Source: Jeotgalibacillus aurantiacus (lineage in GTDB: Bacteria > Bacillota > Bacilli > Bacillales > Jeotgalibacillaceae). Taken from it: 64,000 nucleotides of DNA. Every line of letters starts with the position of its first letter. Position 1 is the first letter of the stretch. The notes under the pieces were generated by a model. The model made no database searches. It was not told where the DNA came from and saw only the letters and a program-made list of their open reading frames with translations. The DNA lies in the NCBI RefSeq assembly GCF_020595125.1, contig NZ_JACNMS010000001.1:310001-374000 (forward strand), given 5' to 3'. Below are positions 19,359-28,100 of this stretch, in pieces. The translations under genes were made by a program, and so were the position numbers.

Positions 19359-19820
19359 TCAGGCACTGACTGAGATCAATGCGTGATCATCTGCAAGGAT
19401 CCCTTGGACTTTGACGTGTGATGGGATGAGCGGGTGGCGGCTGATGAGGCTGACGGTTTTTTTCACGCTTTCATGGCTGCTCTCTGTTTTGAGCCACTCT
19501 TCAACTGTATCAGCCTGTAGTTCCGGCATATGGTGCTTGAAGAGATAATTGAGTGCCGGGATGGATTCTGATTGAATTTTTTTCTTCGTGTCAGTGGCCG
19601 TTTTGTCTGATGAACCGACGACATAGATGGTTTCGATGTTTTCGTTATAGACACAATGGATGATCGATCTCATGATTTCATCGTAAGGGTGCACGATTGT
19701 TGTATCGTAGGATTGAATTATCATCATATTTTCTGAATCCACGTCTGTTATTTCCTTCATGATTGATTCGATGCCTTCTTGTATATCAGTCAGGATTAAT
19801 ACTTTTTTATCCGTGTTCAT
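19359..19820 (-). CDS. beta-carbonic-anhydrase-like protein without zinc ligands
   Basis: A 153-residue protein that follows dabA by 40 bp. Its length and segment order resemble beta-carbonic anhydrases of the YbcF type found near ybcC in Bacillus. The regions that should hold zinc ligands read LTDIQ (residues 10-14, in place of CxDxR) and VVGSSDK (67-73, in place of VVGHTDCG). Only the aspartates survive, so ordinary zinc catalysis looks impossible. It may be a regulatory or structural partner of DabA. The family link is an inference from motif alignment by eye. The downstream gene is the thiolase operon, with a palindromic element between. Confidence 0.6.
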   Translation of the reverse strand: MNTDKKVLILTDIQEGIESIMKEITDVDSENMMIIQSYDTTIVHPYDEIMRSIIHCVYNENIETIYVVGSSDKTATDTKKKIQSESIPALNYLFKHHMPELQADTVEEWLKTESSHESVKKTVSLISRHPLIPSHVKVQGILADDHALISVSA

Positions 19821-19860
19821 GTCAGTCTCTCCTTTTCAGTTTTTAAATGAGCGCAATGGT

Positions 19861-22473
19861 TTATGACCAGCTTCTCCAGCCTCCTTGAGGATTGACGCTG
19901 GCGAGGCGGATCCAGCCGTTTTTCACTTTTTCACTGAAGGACTTGTCCGCGTTCAGTAAACGTTCGATATAGTCATCCGGTGACTGAATGACGATGAGCA
20001 GACGGAGCGGTGAGTGGTAGGCTTCATCGTCTGATTTCATGACTGATTGCCATGGAAGTCCTGCGAGCAGATCACTGGCATTTCCCTGCATCACACCAAT
20101 GCCCGATGTGACAGTTTGGGTCGTTTTATTTCCGCTTCCGTAAAAATGTGGTGCAACGGTTGACGCGTAATATTGCAGGTTGATCCACTGCGTCACTGTT
20201 CCCGGTCCTGCGATGATATTGGCTAAAAGGCTTCCTTCCTGATCCTGTGTCCAGTCGTAGTTATGAAGAAATGCTCTGCCTTCGAGATCACTTTCCTGTG
20301 TCAGTTCCCGTTGTCCGATAATGAAAGCAGCATTTCGCGCAAGTCCCCATTCCGGACGGATTTCGCTCCAGTCGTCTGCAAAACGGTGCGCCTCTTCAAC
20401 CGGATGTTTTGATTTTGAATCGATATTCGGCAGCTGTACGAGACGTTCTGAATTGGCTTTCTGACTGACATTTGGCATTGCTTCTTCAATACGGTCAAAC
20501 GCCTGCTTCGCTTCTTTTGAGAGCGCTGGCACGTAGATCCAATGCAGTTCATCCACCGTTGTTTTATGTTCTGCAGCAACAAAGACCGTTTCCTCAGGAA
20601 TATGAATCCCTGACATCGAAAGCTTCTCTCTTACTTCCGGAAGATTACACAGCGTGGCTAGCACTCTTGCATTGAATCCTCCGGCAGCCCCGCCGCAGGC
20701 CCCGCAGTCAAGGGATGAAGCATAAGGGTTGTTGGTGCTGTGACTGCCGTGCCCGCAAATGACAACCAGTGGGGCAAAATCTTTTGTAAGTCCCATCATT
20801 CTCAGCGCCTGCTCCGCATAAGTCACTTTTTCCTCATCAGAAAAACCAATGTCTACTGGAGAATGTTTCTGCTGATTTTGTTCAAGCGACAGGCTAGTTT
20901 CAGGCTTTCGCAGCCAGCTTTGATGAAGGTTTCTGATAAAACGGTCTGCACGGGTTGGAATGAAGCTTCTTGCCGCCATTTGAAGGCTCAGCCATGGACC
21001 GCTTAATTCAGGTAAAAGCAGACTTGACACAACACTCTGCTTCATCGTTTTAAACGTGCTGCCAAGCGACTCGACAGTCTGTTTCCGGTCCTGGTACATC
21101 GTCAGCTCCTGCTTGTCCGCCTGCTCTTTTATGTGATGCTGAGGATTTAATATAACGGGCAGGGAAGCGTGACTGTGGCGGCTGCCAAGCTCGCTTGTGG
21201 CAATCGGCAGACCAAAAAATCCGGCTATACCAATCGTTTCAAATGGCCCCGCCTGTTCAAGCTGACGGCGGAATGGCTCAGAGCGCACATCAATACAGAA
21301 CGCTAACTGGGCTAAAGCTGTTTTTTCATCCACCGCTTCAGCACGTTCTGCAGAAACCTTCTGACGAAGACGGTCTTCATGGGTAAGCTCCCAGGCCTCC
21401 AGCCAGAGCTTTCGGCGTACCTGATCGTTAAATTGGGATGCGAAACGGATATAGTCATTTTGTTCACTAAATGAGAGTGATGACCATTGTTCCAACGTCA
21501 GCTCTCCCCAGTGCATCCATGACGCAATAAGCTTTTTGACTGGAACCTCCTTATAAGTCTGCACGCTTTCCAAAGGTAAAAAAGGCTTCAGGAGCAGCCA
21601 CTCAATGGACAACCGAACAGCAACGTACTCCTTCAAAAGCGTTTTTTCCTGCGCAGACTGTCCGGAGCGCCATAACATCATCCCTGCCCAGCCCGGTAAA
21701 GACAGCAAATGACCTTCAACATAATCCTGCCAGTCTGATTCTGGTATATTCAGACCTGTCAGTGCTTCTTTTAGCGCAGCATCTGCCTCTTCCGGCCATC
21801 CAGACAGGCTTTTGCGCTGCTTCTTACTGAACCCAGGATCAAATTTCGCCAGGTGCAGCCACGCTTTATACAGTCCTTTATCTCGATTTGGCATTTCCCA
21901 CGCTGCCTGGGAATCATCCAAATACAGCTTGCTCCATTTGATTACATGCTGATCAAGCGTTTGAATCAACCGTTCTCCGCTGTCATTTTCGATATGCGCA
22001 CTTAATGGCTGCCCATATTCCGGACTGTCATCTTCTTCATTCATCCCGGCAAATGGAGCTGCGGCTTTTTCAAGTTCAGGCGAATCCTCTATCTCCTTTG
22101 GAAGCGGCTCAAATGTCAGCGCAGCCTGACAAAAACGCTCTGCTGTCTCTTTTGGAATCTGATACTTGCTTTGACGCAGCCAGTGCTTAAGACGGCTGGT
22201 CACAAAACGCTCATCAATGTCACCCTGCTCTTTAGCAGAAAGGATCATGGACGCGCCTGGATACATATCAACATCTCTCGTATGTTTCAACCACTGTGCC
22301 ACCTGATCAAAAGATTGCTTTTCAAGCCCCATCCACGGATTACGTGCAGCAAACGTGGCAATTGGCCAAAGCGGTGCAATGACGCGGGTTGATGACTGGA
22401 TGATTTCCTCTACACTGCGTTTACGAGGCGCAGTGATCGCTTGATCTTTTTTCACAACTGATGAAGTGACCAT
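19861..22473 (-). CDS. dabA: inorganic carbon transporter subunit DabA (DUF2309/UPF0753)
   Basis: An 870-residue cytoplasmic-face subunit of the DAB energy-coupled CO2/bicarbonate accumulation system. It has a carbonic-anhydrase-like active site: CIDVRSEPFRR (Cys393, Asp395, Arg397), and His575 in ICGHGSHSTNNPY with Cys590 in LDCGACGG, the expected zinc ligands. It works with the membrane subunit DabB to hydrate CO2 vectorially. The ATG lies seven bases after GGAGGAG and 14 bp after dabB, so the two form one operon. B. subtilis YbcC is the related protein. Vectorial function is established for other DABs and inferred here. Confidence 0.92.
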   Translation of the reverse strand: MVTSSVVKKDQAITAPRKRSVEEIIQSSTRVIAPLWPIATFAARNPWMGLEKQSFDQVAQWLKHTRDVDMYPGASMILSAKEQGDIDERFVTSRLKHWLRQSKYQIPKETAERFCQAALTFEPLPKEIEDSPELEKAAAPFAGMNEEDDSPEYGQPLSAHIENDSGERLIQTLDQHVIKWSKLYLDDSQAAWEMPNRDKGLYKAWLHLAKFDPGFSKKQRKSLSGWPEEADAALKEALTGLNIPESDWQDYVEGHLLSLPGWAGMMLWRSGQSAQEKTLLKEYVAVRLSIEWLLLKPFLPLESVQTYKEVPVKKLIASWMHWGELTLEQWSSLSFSEQNDYIRFASQFNDQVRRKLWLEAWELTHEDRLRQKVSAERAEAVDEKTALAQLAFCIDVRSEPFRRQLEQAGPFETIGIAGFFGLPIATSELGSRHSHASLPVILNPQHHIKEQADKQELTMYQDRKQTVESLGSTFKTMKQSVVSSLLLPELSGPWLSLQMAARSFIPTRADRFIRNLHQSWLRKPETSLSLEQNQQKHSPVDIGFSDEEKVTYAEQALRMMGLTKDFAPLVVICGHGSHSTNNPYASSLDCGACGGAAGGFNARVLATLCNLPEVREKLSMSGIHIPEETVFVAAEHKTTVDELHWIYVPALSKEAKQAFDRIEEAMPNVSQKANSERLVQLPNIDSKSKHPVEEAHRFADDWSEIRPEWGLARNAAFIIGQRELTQESDLEGRAFLHNYDWTQDQEGSLLANIIAGPGTVTQWINLQYYASTVAPHFYGSGNKTTQTVTSGIGVMQGNASDLLAGLPWQSVMKSDDEAYHSPLRLLIVIQSPDDYIERLLNADKSFSEKVKNGWIRLASVNPQGGWRSWS

Positions 22474-22487
22474 CAGGCATCTCCTCC

Positions 22488-23993
22488 TCAGGAAACATAT
22501 TTTTTAAGATAAGACGGATGATTTTCGACTGATTTCGCTTCTCCTAAACGGACCAGCCAGAGGTAAAGTCTTGCATGGAATATCGAAGTCCGGTTTCGTG
22601 ACGACCATGCAGCGATTCCACTGCCAACTAAAAGGAATGCAATCACTGTGAAGACAGCTGCAAAAGGCGGTTGTGCACTTTGAGAAATGCTGATTTCCAG
22701 CACGTTGTAGAACAGTTCATGCACCGCAAAATAGACCGTTCCCGTTATCCCGATAAAGACAAGCCCTGCAACACGTCCGATCTTGCCAGGTCCAAAAGCA
22801 ATTAGCTGCGTCCATGACACGGATAACGACCACCCGAGAATAAGGGCGCTGATTAACCGGTAACCTTCACCTGTATCCATCAGCCAAAAAGCTGCTCCGG
22901 CAACCGCACCGAGTCCCCAACCTGCGATGACCCATGCTCTTGAAGCTCTCTCTGTAACCCGTGATGAAGCCTCAAAACGACGCACTGCTGAACCTGCCTG
23001 TAAAAACAACGTCCCTTTAAAGATCCCATGTAAAATGAGGTGGATAATGGCCGCGATGTAAGCGCCAATCGCACATTGAATCAGCATAAAGCCCATCTGC
23101 GCGATCGTAGAGCCAACGAGCTGGCGTTTATAATCAACCTGAACAAGACTGATGCCCGTTCCAAGCAATACGGAAACACTGGCGACAACCAGCAACAAAA
23201 TAGAAGCGGCATCTCCGGTGAAAAGAGGAGAAAACCTTGTTAAAATAATGCCCCCTGCATTCACAAGCCCAGCGTGCATGATCGCAGAAACAGGTGTTGG
23301 GGCAACTACTGATTCAATGAGCCATCTGTGAAATGGAAACTGGGCTGCCGGAATGATGACGGCTAACACAATCAGCAAGTTGATTCCTGTTTTCTCCCCG
23401 GCATCCAACTGCCCCAATGCTGCATCGTTTAAAGCAAGTGATAGCTGCCATTGCCCCGTCACCTGATACAGCCAAATCGCAGCTGCCGATAAAGAAATCC
23501 AGCTAACGATAAACAGACCGGCCGTCAGCCTGGATGCCTGAATCGACATCTTCCATTCCCGATTCGATCTGATAAGTAACGTCAAGCAAACAAGCGAAGC
23601 ACCCCAGCCTGCTACCATCAGCCTCACATCACCGCTCAGCCAGGCTAAAGAGGCAAAAGTGGTCATCAGCGTGAAAAGAACAAAGTATTTACGATAAGCG
23701 CGATCTCCTAACAAATATCTGATCGAAAAACGCTGAATGATGACACCGATTGATAAAATGAATAACACCATCAGCCAGGCCAGAGAATCCAGATAGAACG
23801 GTCCAGTCATCCCACTTATTGAGGGATTAAACAAGCCAAATACGGCGATGAGCGGCGCAATCATCAGAATGGATAAATGAATCCGGATATAAGCAAGCGG
23901 CACTTTAGGATGTAGAAATAACAAGCTGCTGATGCCGCCAGCAATCAGCGCAATAAGAAACAGTATTAATAACATTTCCGGTGAAACGGACAT
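22488..23993 (-). CDS. dabB: DabB, NuoL/MrpA-type proton-conducting membrane subunit
   Basis: A 501-residue polytopic protein of the NADH dehydrogenase subunit 5/MrpA family with about 13-14 hydrophobic helices. FPFHRWLIESVVAPTPVSAIMHAGLVNAGG is split here only for reading: the lysine/histidine proton-path region is seen as PFHRWL and MHAGLVNAGG, and later STIAQMGFML. Being paired with DabA rather than Nuo or Mrp genes identifies it as DabB, which supplies ion flow to drive inorganic carbon uptake. ATG 23991-23993 follows AAAGGAG; a TTG six bases upstream was not used. A leader of about 340 bp with two terminator-type hairpins precedes it. Confidence 0.9.
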   Translation of the reverse strand: MSVSPEMLLILFLIALIAGGISSLLFLHPKVPLAYIRIHLSILMIAPLIAVFGLFNPSISGMTGPFYLDSLAWLMVLFILSIGVIIQRFSIRYLLGDRAYRKYFVLFTLMTTFASLAWLSGDVRLMVAGWGASLVCLTLLIRSNREWKMSIQASRLTAGLFIVSWISLSAAAIWLYQVTGQWQLSLALNDAALGQLDAGEKTGINLLIVLAVIIPAAQFPFHRWLIESVVAPTPVSAIMHAGLVNAGGIILTRFSPLFTGDAASILLLVVASVSVLLGTGISLVQVDYKRQLVGSTIAQMGFMLIQCAIGAYIAAIIHLILHGIFKGTLFLQAGSAVRRFEASSRVTERASRAWVIAGWGLGAVAGAAFWLMDTGEGYRLISALILGWSLSVSWTQLIAFGPGKIGRVAGLVFIGITGTVYFAVHELFYNVLEISISQSAQPPFAAVFTVIAFLLVGSGIAAWSSRNRTSIFHARLYLWLVRLGEAKSVENHPSYLKKYVS

Positions 23994-24037
23994 ATTCAAA
24001 ACTCCTTTCTGATCACCATTTATGAGGTTTGCGAATG

Positions 24038-24103
24038 AAAAAAACCGGCAACGATCCCACCCTAAGATCTAAAGATCGTTAAGGTTGGACAATTGCCGGT
24101 TTT
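24038..24103 (-). promoter_or_regulatory. terminator-type hairpin 2 in dabB leader
   Basis: Minus-strand RNA: AAAACCGGCAA pairs with TTGCCGGTTTT (11 bp), followed by TTTTTTT. The enclosed sequence can fold as CCAACCTTA with TAGGGTGG. AACGATC in the loop can instead pair with GATCGTT in the 3' arm, which would break the terminator stem, as in an attenuator. It ends about 45 bp before dabB. Confidence 0.7.
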
Positions 24104-24156
24104 ACTTCAACGAACATTTCCACGTTTTTTGAAGTACTCCCATTCAATTTGCAGCT

Positions 24157-24211
24157 AAAAAAATCGGCATACCTCCTCACCCATTAAAAGGATGAGGAAA
24201 TATACCGATTT
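24157..24211 (-). promoter_or_regulatory. terminator-type hairpin 1 in dabB leader
   Basis: Minus-strand RNA: AAATCGG..ATA..TCCTCA pairs with TGAGGA..TAT..CCGATTT, followed by TTTTTTTAG. It is a long, nearly continuous stem with U tract, about 160 bp upstream of dabB and on its strand. Together with hairpin 2 it forms a tandem pair with similar AAATCGG / AAACCGG bases. Confidence 0.7.
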
Positions 24212-24333
24212 ACGTTTATTTTTCATTACGCTGACTCACAGGATTTTTCATACGCTCCCTACAGATTGTTTGAAGCGAATGCTAAATCCGGGGTCTATCA
24301 GGCGGTAGAAAACAAACGTCTCTCGCTCATTAA

Positions 24334-24371
24334 GTTATATTTAAAATATAACAGGTGATGATAATTGTCAA
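24334..24371 (-). promoter_or_regulatory. dabB promoter with palindrome over the -10 region
   Basis: Minus strand TTGACA (24366-24371), 17-base spacer, TATTTT (24343-24348). A 19-bp near-perfect palindrome, arms GTTATATT / AATATAAC (24334-24352), covers the -10 and start region and could bind a repressor. The RNA between here and hairpin 1 contains GAGCGAGAGACG and CTACCGCCTGATAG but fits no riboswitch I recognise. Confidence 0.6.
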
Positions 24372-24409
24372 CTTGATGGGTCTTTTTGGAGGAGTGGTTT
24401 TGGTGAACC

Positions 24410-24656
24410 GTTGATTTCCGTGGAAGCCCCTCGCTTTCCTTTGTCTAGCTGCGGCGACTAGCCCCTCGAGGTCATAAGTCAAAGCTGAACGAGGGCAAAG
24501 GTCAGCCCTCTTTTCATCTTCGCCTTATGCTTGTCGCGGCTGGACGAGTCACCTCCGCTTTTCTGAAGCCGCGCGGTGAACCCGCTGTGCTCCGCACACC
24601 GGTTTCACCTGTCGCTTCTATGCCGCAGGAGTCTCGGGTCTTCCACTCCAATCAAC
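24410..24656 (+). repeat. dispersed composite element, copy R4
   Basis: Outer arms GTTGATT / AATCAAC and GGAAG / CTTCC with CCC / GGG next to them. The type B module is nested after CGCTTTCC, then the outer core CGCGCGGTGAACCC and CCGCAGGAGTCTC. It has the same plan as copy R3 at 14256-14502, but the arm bases differ in matched pairs. It separates the dabB promoter from the Nudix gene. Confidence 0.88.
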
Positions 24657-24743
24657 TTTGGCAGTGAAAAAATGATGGAATTTAAAGGATAACTGTATGT
24701 TCTATCAGAATATGAGAAGCAATGTTGAAAACTGGAGGGTGAC

Positions 24744-25181
24744 ATGATGTTTGTGGTGAATGTGGAGGCGGAGATTTATAAGGATGATAAATGGCTGATG
24801 ATTCGAAGAAGTGAAAAGGAAGAGCATGCGGGTGGTGGGCTTGCTTTTGTTGGAGGTCAGGTGGATCATGAGGGTTTTTCATACGACATACTGGAGCGCA
24901 GTCTTGAACGTGAGGTTTTTGAAGAGGTTGGTATTAAGGTTGAGGTCGAGCAATATGTGAATAGCTCTTCTTTTGTGACTGATAAGGGAGAGCACGTCGT
25001 GGATATTGTTTTCTTGTGCAGACATTTGAGTGGTGAAGCTTTTGCGAAGAGTGAGGATGAGGTGGATGAGGTTTACTGGTTCACGCAGAAAGAGCTGATG
25101 GAGCAGACTGGTTTACCAGATTTTTTGATGTGGAATCTTGAGATGGTGTTTAAGAAAACATCCGCTGCAGGGAACTTTTGA
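24744..25181 (+). CDS. Nudix hydrolase family protein
   Basis: A 145-residue Nudix-fold protein that probably hydrolyses a nucleoside diphosphate derivative; the substrate is unknown. The Nudix box is readable as GGQVDHEGFSYDILERS followed by REVFEEVGI; the REUXEEXGU half is intact, while the first glutamate position appears to be aspartate. The N-terminal strand MFVVNVEAEIYKDDKWLMI is typical. Two ATGs (24744, 24747) follow GGAGGGTGAC. It looks like a single-gene unit between a palindromic element and a lipoprotein gene. Confidence 0.85.
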   Translation: MMFVVNVEAEIYKDDKWLMIRRSEKEEHAGGGLAFVGGQVDHEGFSYDILERSLEREVFEEVGIKVEVEQYVNSSSFVTDKGEHVVDIVFLCRHLSGEAFAKSEDEVDEVYWFTQKELMEQTGLPDFLMWNLEMVFKKTSAAGNF

Positions 25182-25231
25182 TATTGTAAAACGACTAATG
25201 TTTTAAAGTTCTATTGTGGAGGAGACAACGA

Positions 25232-25729
25232 ATGAAAAGACCCTTATCCCTATTTTCATTACTGTTTTTATTGACTGGATGTACAGGTTCATCGAGTGAA
25301 GAGGCAGTTGATTACAAGCTACTGGCTTCAGAAAATCAGCTTACCGCTGAGTTTGCTGAAATTGCTTCTGGTGATCACGAAGAAGTTGATTTTTCCCGCT
25401 ACGTTTTTTTAGCTGAAAACGATGAAGAATTTAACAAAGCTTTTTCAACTTTGAATTACCAAGAAGAAATTCCTGACAACAATTTTTCTTCAAACTCCGT
25501 ATTAATCGTTGCTCTTTATGAGTCAGGATGTCAAGCAGAGCTGATGGAGATTTTCAGAGAAAAAGAAGATCCGAGACTTCACGTTTCTGTAGAAGAGCCA
25601 GACGGGGATTGTAAAACAATAGCAAACCCCCGTTCGTTTATAATTTCATTACCCAAAACGGAAACAAACGACATGGAGGAAGTTGTTCTCATTGATGACG
25701 GAGAAGAATCTGTTATTTCTTTTAATTAA
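25232..25729 (+). CDS. putative lipoprotein of unknown function
   Basis: A 165-residue exported protein. It has a lysine/arginine start (MKRPL), a hydrophobic stretch (FSLLFLLTGC) and a lipobox LLTGC, so Cys17 should be lipidated after signal peptidase II cleavage. The mature part is acidic, with two cysteines (ESGCQAEL and DGDCKTI) that may form a disulfide. No family recognised. ATG 25232 follows GGAGGAGACAACGA; an earlier in-frame ATG overlaps that site. Followed by two terminators. Confidence 0.8.
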   Translation: MKRPLSLFSLLFLLTGCTGSSSEEAVDYKLLASENQLTAEFAEIASGDHEEVDFSRYVFLAENDEEFNKAFSTLNYQEEIPDNNFSSNSVLIVALYESGCQAELMEIFREKEDPRLHVSVEEPDGDCKTIANPRSFIISLPKTETNDMEEVVLIDDGEESVISFN

Positions 25730-25743
25730 GGGCACCACCAGAC

Positions 25744-25768
25744 AGCGCCACCCTGTCAAGGTGGCGCT
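25744..25768 (+). terminator. hairpin after lipoprotein gene
   Basis: AGCGCCACC and GGTGGCGCT form a perfect 9-bp stem with a seven-base loop, 15 bp past the stop codon. No T tract directly follows, so it may act with the next hairpin. Confidence 0.6.
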
Positions 25769-25773
25769 CCCCA

Positions 25774-25806
25774 CAAAAAAAGACCCGCCAAAGCGGATCT
25801 TTTTTA
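25774..25806. terminator. bidirectional terminator between lipoprotein gene and fadF
   Basis: AAAAAAAGACCCGC and GCGGATCTTTTTT flank a CAAA loop. A tracts on one side and T tracts on the other serve both convergent genes. Confidence 0.85.
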
Positions 25807-25819
25807 TTTACTCTATGAA

Positions 25820-27940
25820 TCAAGCAGTCTCTTCAACCGGCACGACGTTACCGAATACGCTTAGTTCGAGCAGTTCTGCTACGTCGTAGGTGCCGACTTC
25901 TTCTTCGACTTCTTTGGCTTTTGTGCCGTCGGATAGCATGGTCAGGCAGTATGGGCAGCCGGAGCTGATGACAGAAGGCTGGACGACGAGTGCCTGCTCG
26001 GTGCGGGCAACGTTGACTCGGTGGCCTTTGTCTTCTTCCATCCACATGAGTCCTCCGCCGGCGCCACAGCACATGCCGGTTTCGCGGCTGCGTTCCATTT
26101 CGACGAGTGTGACACCCGGAATGGATTTCAGAATTTCACGTGGTGGATCGTATACTTCGTTGTAGCGGCCAAGGTAGCAGGAATCGTGGAAGGTGATTTT
26201 CTCGTCCACGGCGTGCACCGGTTTCAGCTTGCCACGTTCCACCAGGTCAGCCAGTACCTCTGTATGGTGGTAGACTTCTGCTTTCAGGCCGAAGTCAGGA
26301 TATTCGTTTTTAAAGCAGTTGTATGCGTGAGGGTCAATCGTGACGATTTTCTTCACGTCATTTTTTTCGAACTCGGCGATATTGGCTGTTGCGAGCTCCT
26401 GGAATAAGAATTCATTTCCAAGGCGGCGCGGCGTATCTCCGGAGTTCTTTTCCTTGTTGCCGAGAATCGCGAATTTCACGCCAGCTTCGTTGAGCAGCTT
26501 GGCAAATGACAGAGCGATTTTCTGGCTTCGGTTGTCAAATGATCCCATTGATCCAACCCAGAACAGGTACTCGAATTCTTCTCCCTGTTTGCTGAGTTCT
26601 TTTACCGTAGGAATGTGAACGTCCTCGCGTGCTTCACGCCAGTTTTCTTTTTCCTTACGATTCAGTCCCCAAGGGTTACCCTGACGCTCGATATTTTGCA
26701 TCGCGCGCTGAGCATCCGGCTCCATTTTACCTTCAGTCAGTACGAGGTAACGGCGAAGGTCGATGATTTTATCAACGTGCTCGTTCATGACCGGGCATTG
26801 GTCCTCACAGTTACGGCAAGTTGTACATGCCCAGATTTCCTCTTCTGTGATGACATCTCCGATCAGGCTCGGGCTGTACATATCAAAAGCAGCTTCCGGT
26901 CCGCCGGCAGCTGATGCAGCGGCGAGCTGGTTTCCTTTTGTATGGGCAAATGCCGGTGCCGGAACCCATGGTGACTGGGATGTAATCGCAGCACCTGTCA
27001 GTGTTAAGTGATCTCGGATTTTTGTGATCAGATCCATCGGTGACAGCATTTTCCCTGTACCGGTTGCCGGACACATATTCGTACAGCGTCCGCACTCCAC
27101 GCAGGCATACAGGTCAATCATCTGTGCCTGGGTAAAGTCCTGAACCTTTCCTACACCAAATGTCTCCTGAGACTCATCCTCGAAATTGATTTTGCTGAGC
27201 TTACCAGGATTATCAAGACGGTTGAAATATACGTTTGCAGGCCCTGCAATTAAGTGGGCATGCTTTGATTGTGGTACATAAATCAGGAATCCTAAAAGGA
27301 ATAATAAGTGTACCCACCAGGATACATAAAATAGGAATGCGGCAAAGCCTGTGCCAAGCCATCCTATTGCAAGTGCAACGCCGGATGCAACCGGCTCTGT
27401 CCAGACAGGATCATGATTCTGCCAGACGATATTTGCTCCATTTCCAAGCAGTACAGAAACCATCAGTCCACCGATAAAAATCAGCACGAGTCCTGATTTA
27501 AAACCCCTTTTCAGACGGACGAGCTTTTCCATGTAACGGCGGTAAAACGCCCAGACCACCGCCACTAAAATCATTAATGTGACAAGCTCCTGGAAGAATG
27601 TAAATCCAGGATAGAAAATGCCAAGCGGCAGATGCTCCCCAGGGACTAATCCCTTATAAATGAAATCGATGGCACCAAACTGAACCATTAGGAATCCATA
27701 AAAGAACATCACGTGGATCAGACCACTTTTCTTATCCTTCAATAACTTTTTCTGTCCAAAAACCTGAACCATAATTTTCTTCATACGTTCTTTTACGTTC
27801 TCTTCAAATTCGACTTTTTTGCCGAGTCTGATGAATTCGTAACGCGTTTTCAGTAAGTAACCGAACAGATAAACGGCGTAAGCGGTTACAAGAATGAACG
27901 CAATCCAGTTAACAATTAATAAAATATCCCCTGCACTCAT
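25820..27940 (-). CDS. fadF: FadF, iron-sulfur membrane oxidoreductase of fatty acid degradation
   Basis: A 706-residue protein related to heterodisulfide reductase subunits and B. subtilis FadF (YwjF). The N-terminal 260 residues hold about five membrane helices of a nitrate-reductase-gamma-like domain. Two 4Fe-4S motifs follow, CVECGRCTNMCP and CTTCRNCEDQCP, then two cysteine-rich CCG domains (HDSCYLGRYNEVYDP, MCCGAGGGLMW, SGCPYC). It probably passes electrons from ETF to the quinone pool during beta-oxidation. ATG 27938-27940 after GGGGAGGAG was chosen; the frame opens further upstream through the promoter. A FadR box overlaps the promoter. Confidence 0.92.
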   Translation of the reverse strand: MSAGDILLIVNWIAFILVTAYAVYLFGYLLKTRYEFIRLGKKVEFEENVKERMKKIMVQVFGQKKLLKDKKSGLIHVMFFYGFLMVQFGAIDFIYKGLVPGEHLPLGIFYPGFTFFQELVTLMILVAVVWAFYRRYMEKLVRLKRGFKSGLVLIFIGGLMVSVLLGNGANIVWQNHDPVWTEPVASGVALAIGWLGTGFAAFLFYVSWWVHLLFLLGFLIYVPQSKHAHLIAGPANVYFNRLDNPGKLSKINFEDESQETFGVGKVQDFTQAQMIDLYACVECGRCTNMCPATGTGKMLSPMDLITKIRDHLTLTGAAITSQSPWVPAPAFAHTKGNQLAAASAAGGPEAAFDMYSPSLIGDVITEEEIWACTTCRNCEDQCPVMNEHVDKIIDLRRYLVLTEGKMEPDAQRAMQNIERQGNPWGLNRKEKENWREAREDVHIPTVKELSKQGEEFEYLFWVGSMGSFDNRSQKIALSFAKLLNEAGVKFAILGNKEKNSGDTPRRLGNEFLFQELATANIAEFEKNDVKKIVTIDPHAYNCFKNEYPDFGLKAEVYHHTEVLADLVERGKLKPVHAVDEKITFHDSCYLGRYNEVYDPPREILKSIPGVTLVEMERSRETGMCCGAGGGLMWMEEDKGHRVNVARTEQALVVQPSVISSGCPYCLTMLSDGTKAKEVEEEVGTYDVAELLELSVFGNVVPVEETA

Positions 27941-27989
27941 GTTCGCTGCACTCCTCCCCAATGTTGTCGAAACTTGCTTGCTTAGTACC

Positions 27990-28017
27990 ATTATATAATG
28001 AATGAGCATTCAGTCAA
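27990..28017 (-). promoter_or_regulatory. fadF promoter with embedded FadR operator
   Basis: Minus strand TTGACT (28012-28017), 16-base spacer, TATAAT (27990-27995). The palindrome TGAATGAGCATTCA (27999-28012) fills the spacer. It matches the TGAATGA..CATTCA form of B. subtilis FadR (YsiA) sites, and fadF is a known FadR target. Repressor binding would block RNA polymerase until long-chain acyl-CoA appears. Confidence 0.85.
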
Positions 28018-28100
28018 TGACTTTTCAGAACTTTTCTATAACTATTTTACAGGTTTTGTGAGTGTTTGGATATACTAATTACCGGAAAGGAGGCAGATGG

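Noticed and set aside
24001-24340. T-box or known riboswitch in the dabB leader
   Set aside because: AGGGTGGGATCG resembles part of a T-box, but it lies in the 3' arm of the terminator rather than before it, and no specifier stem or downstream amino acid gene fits.
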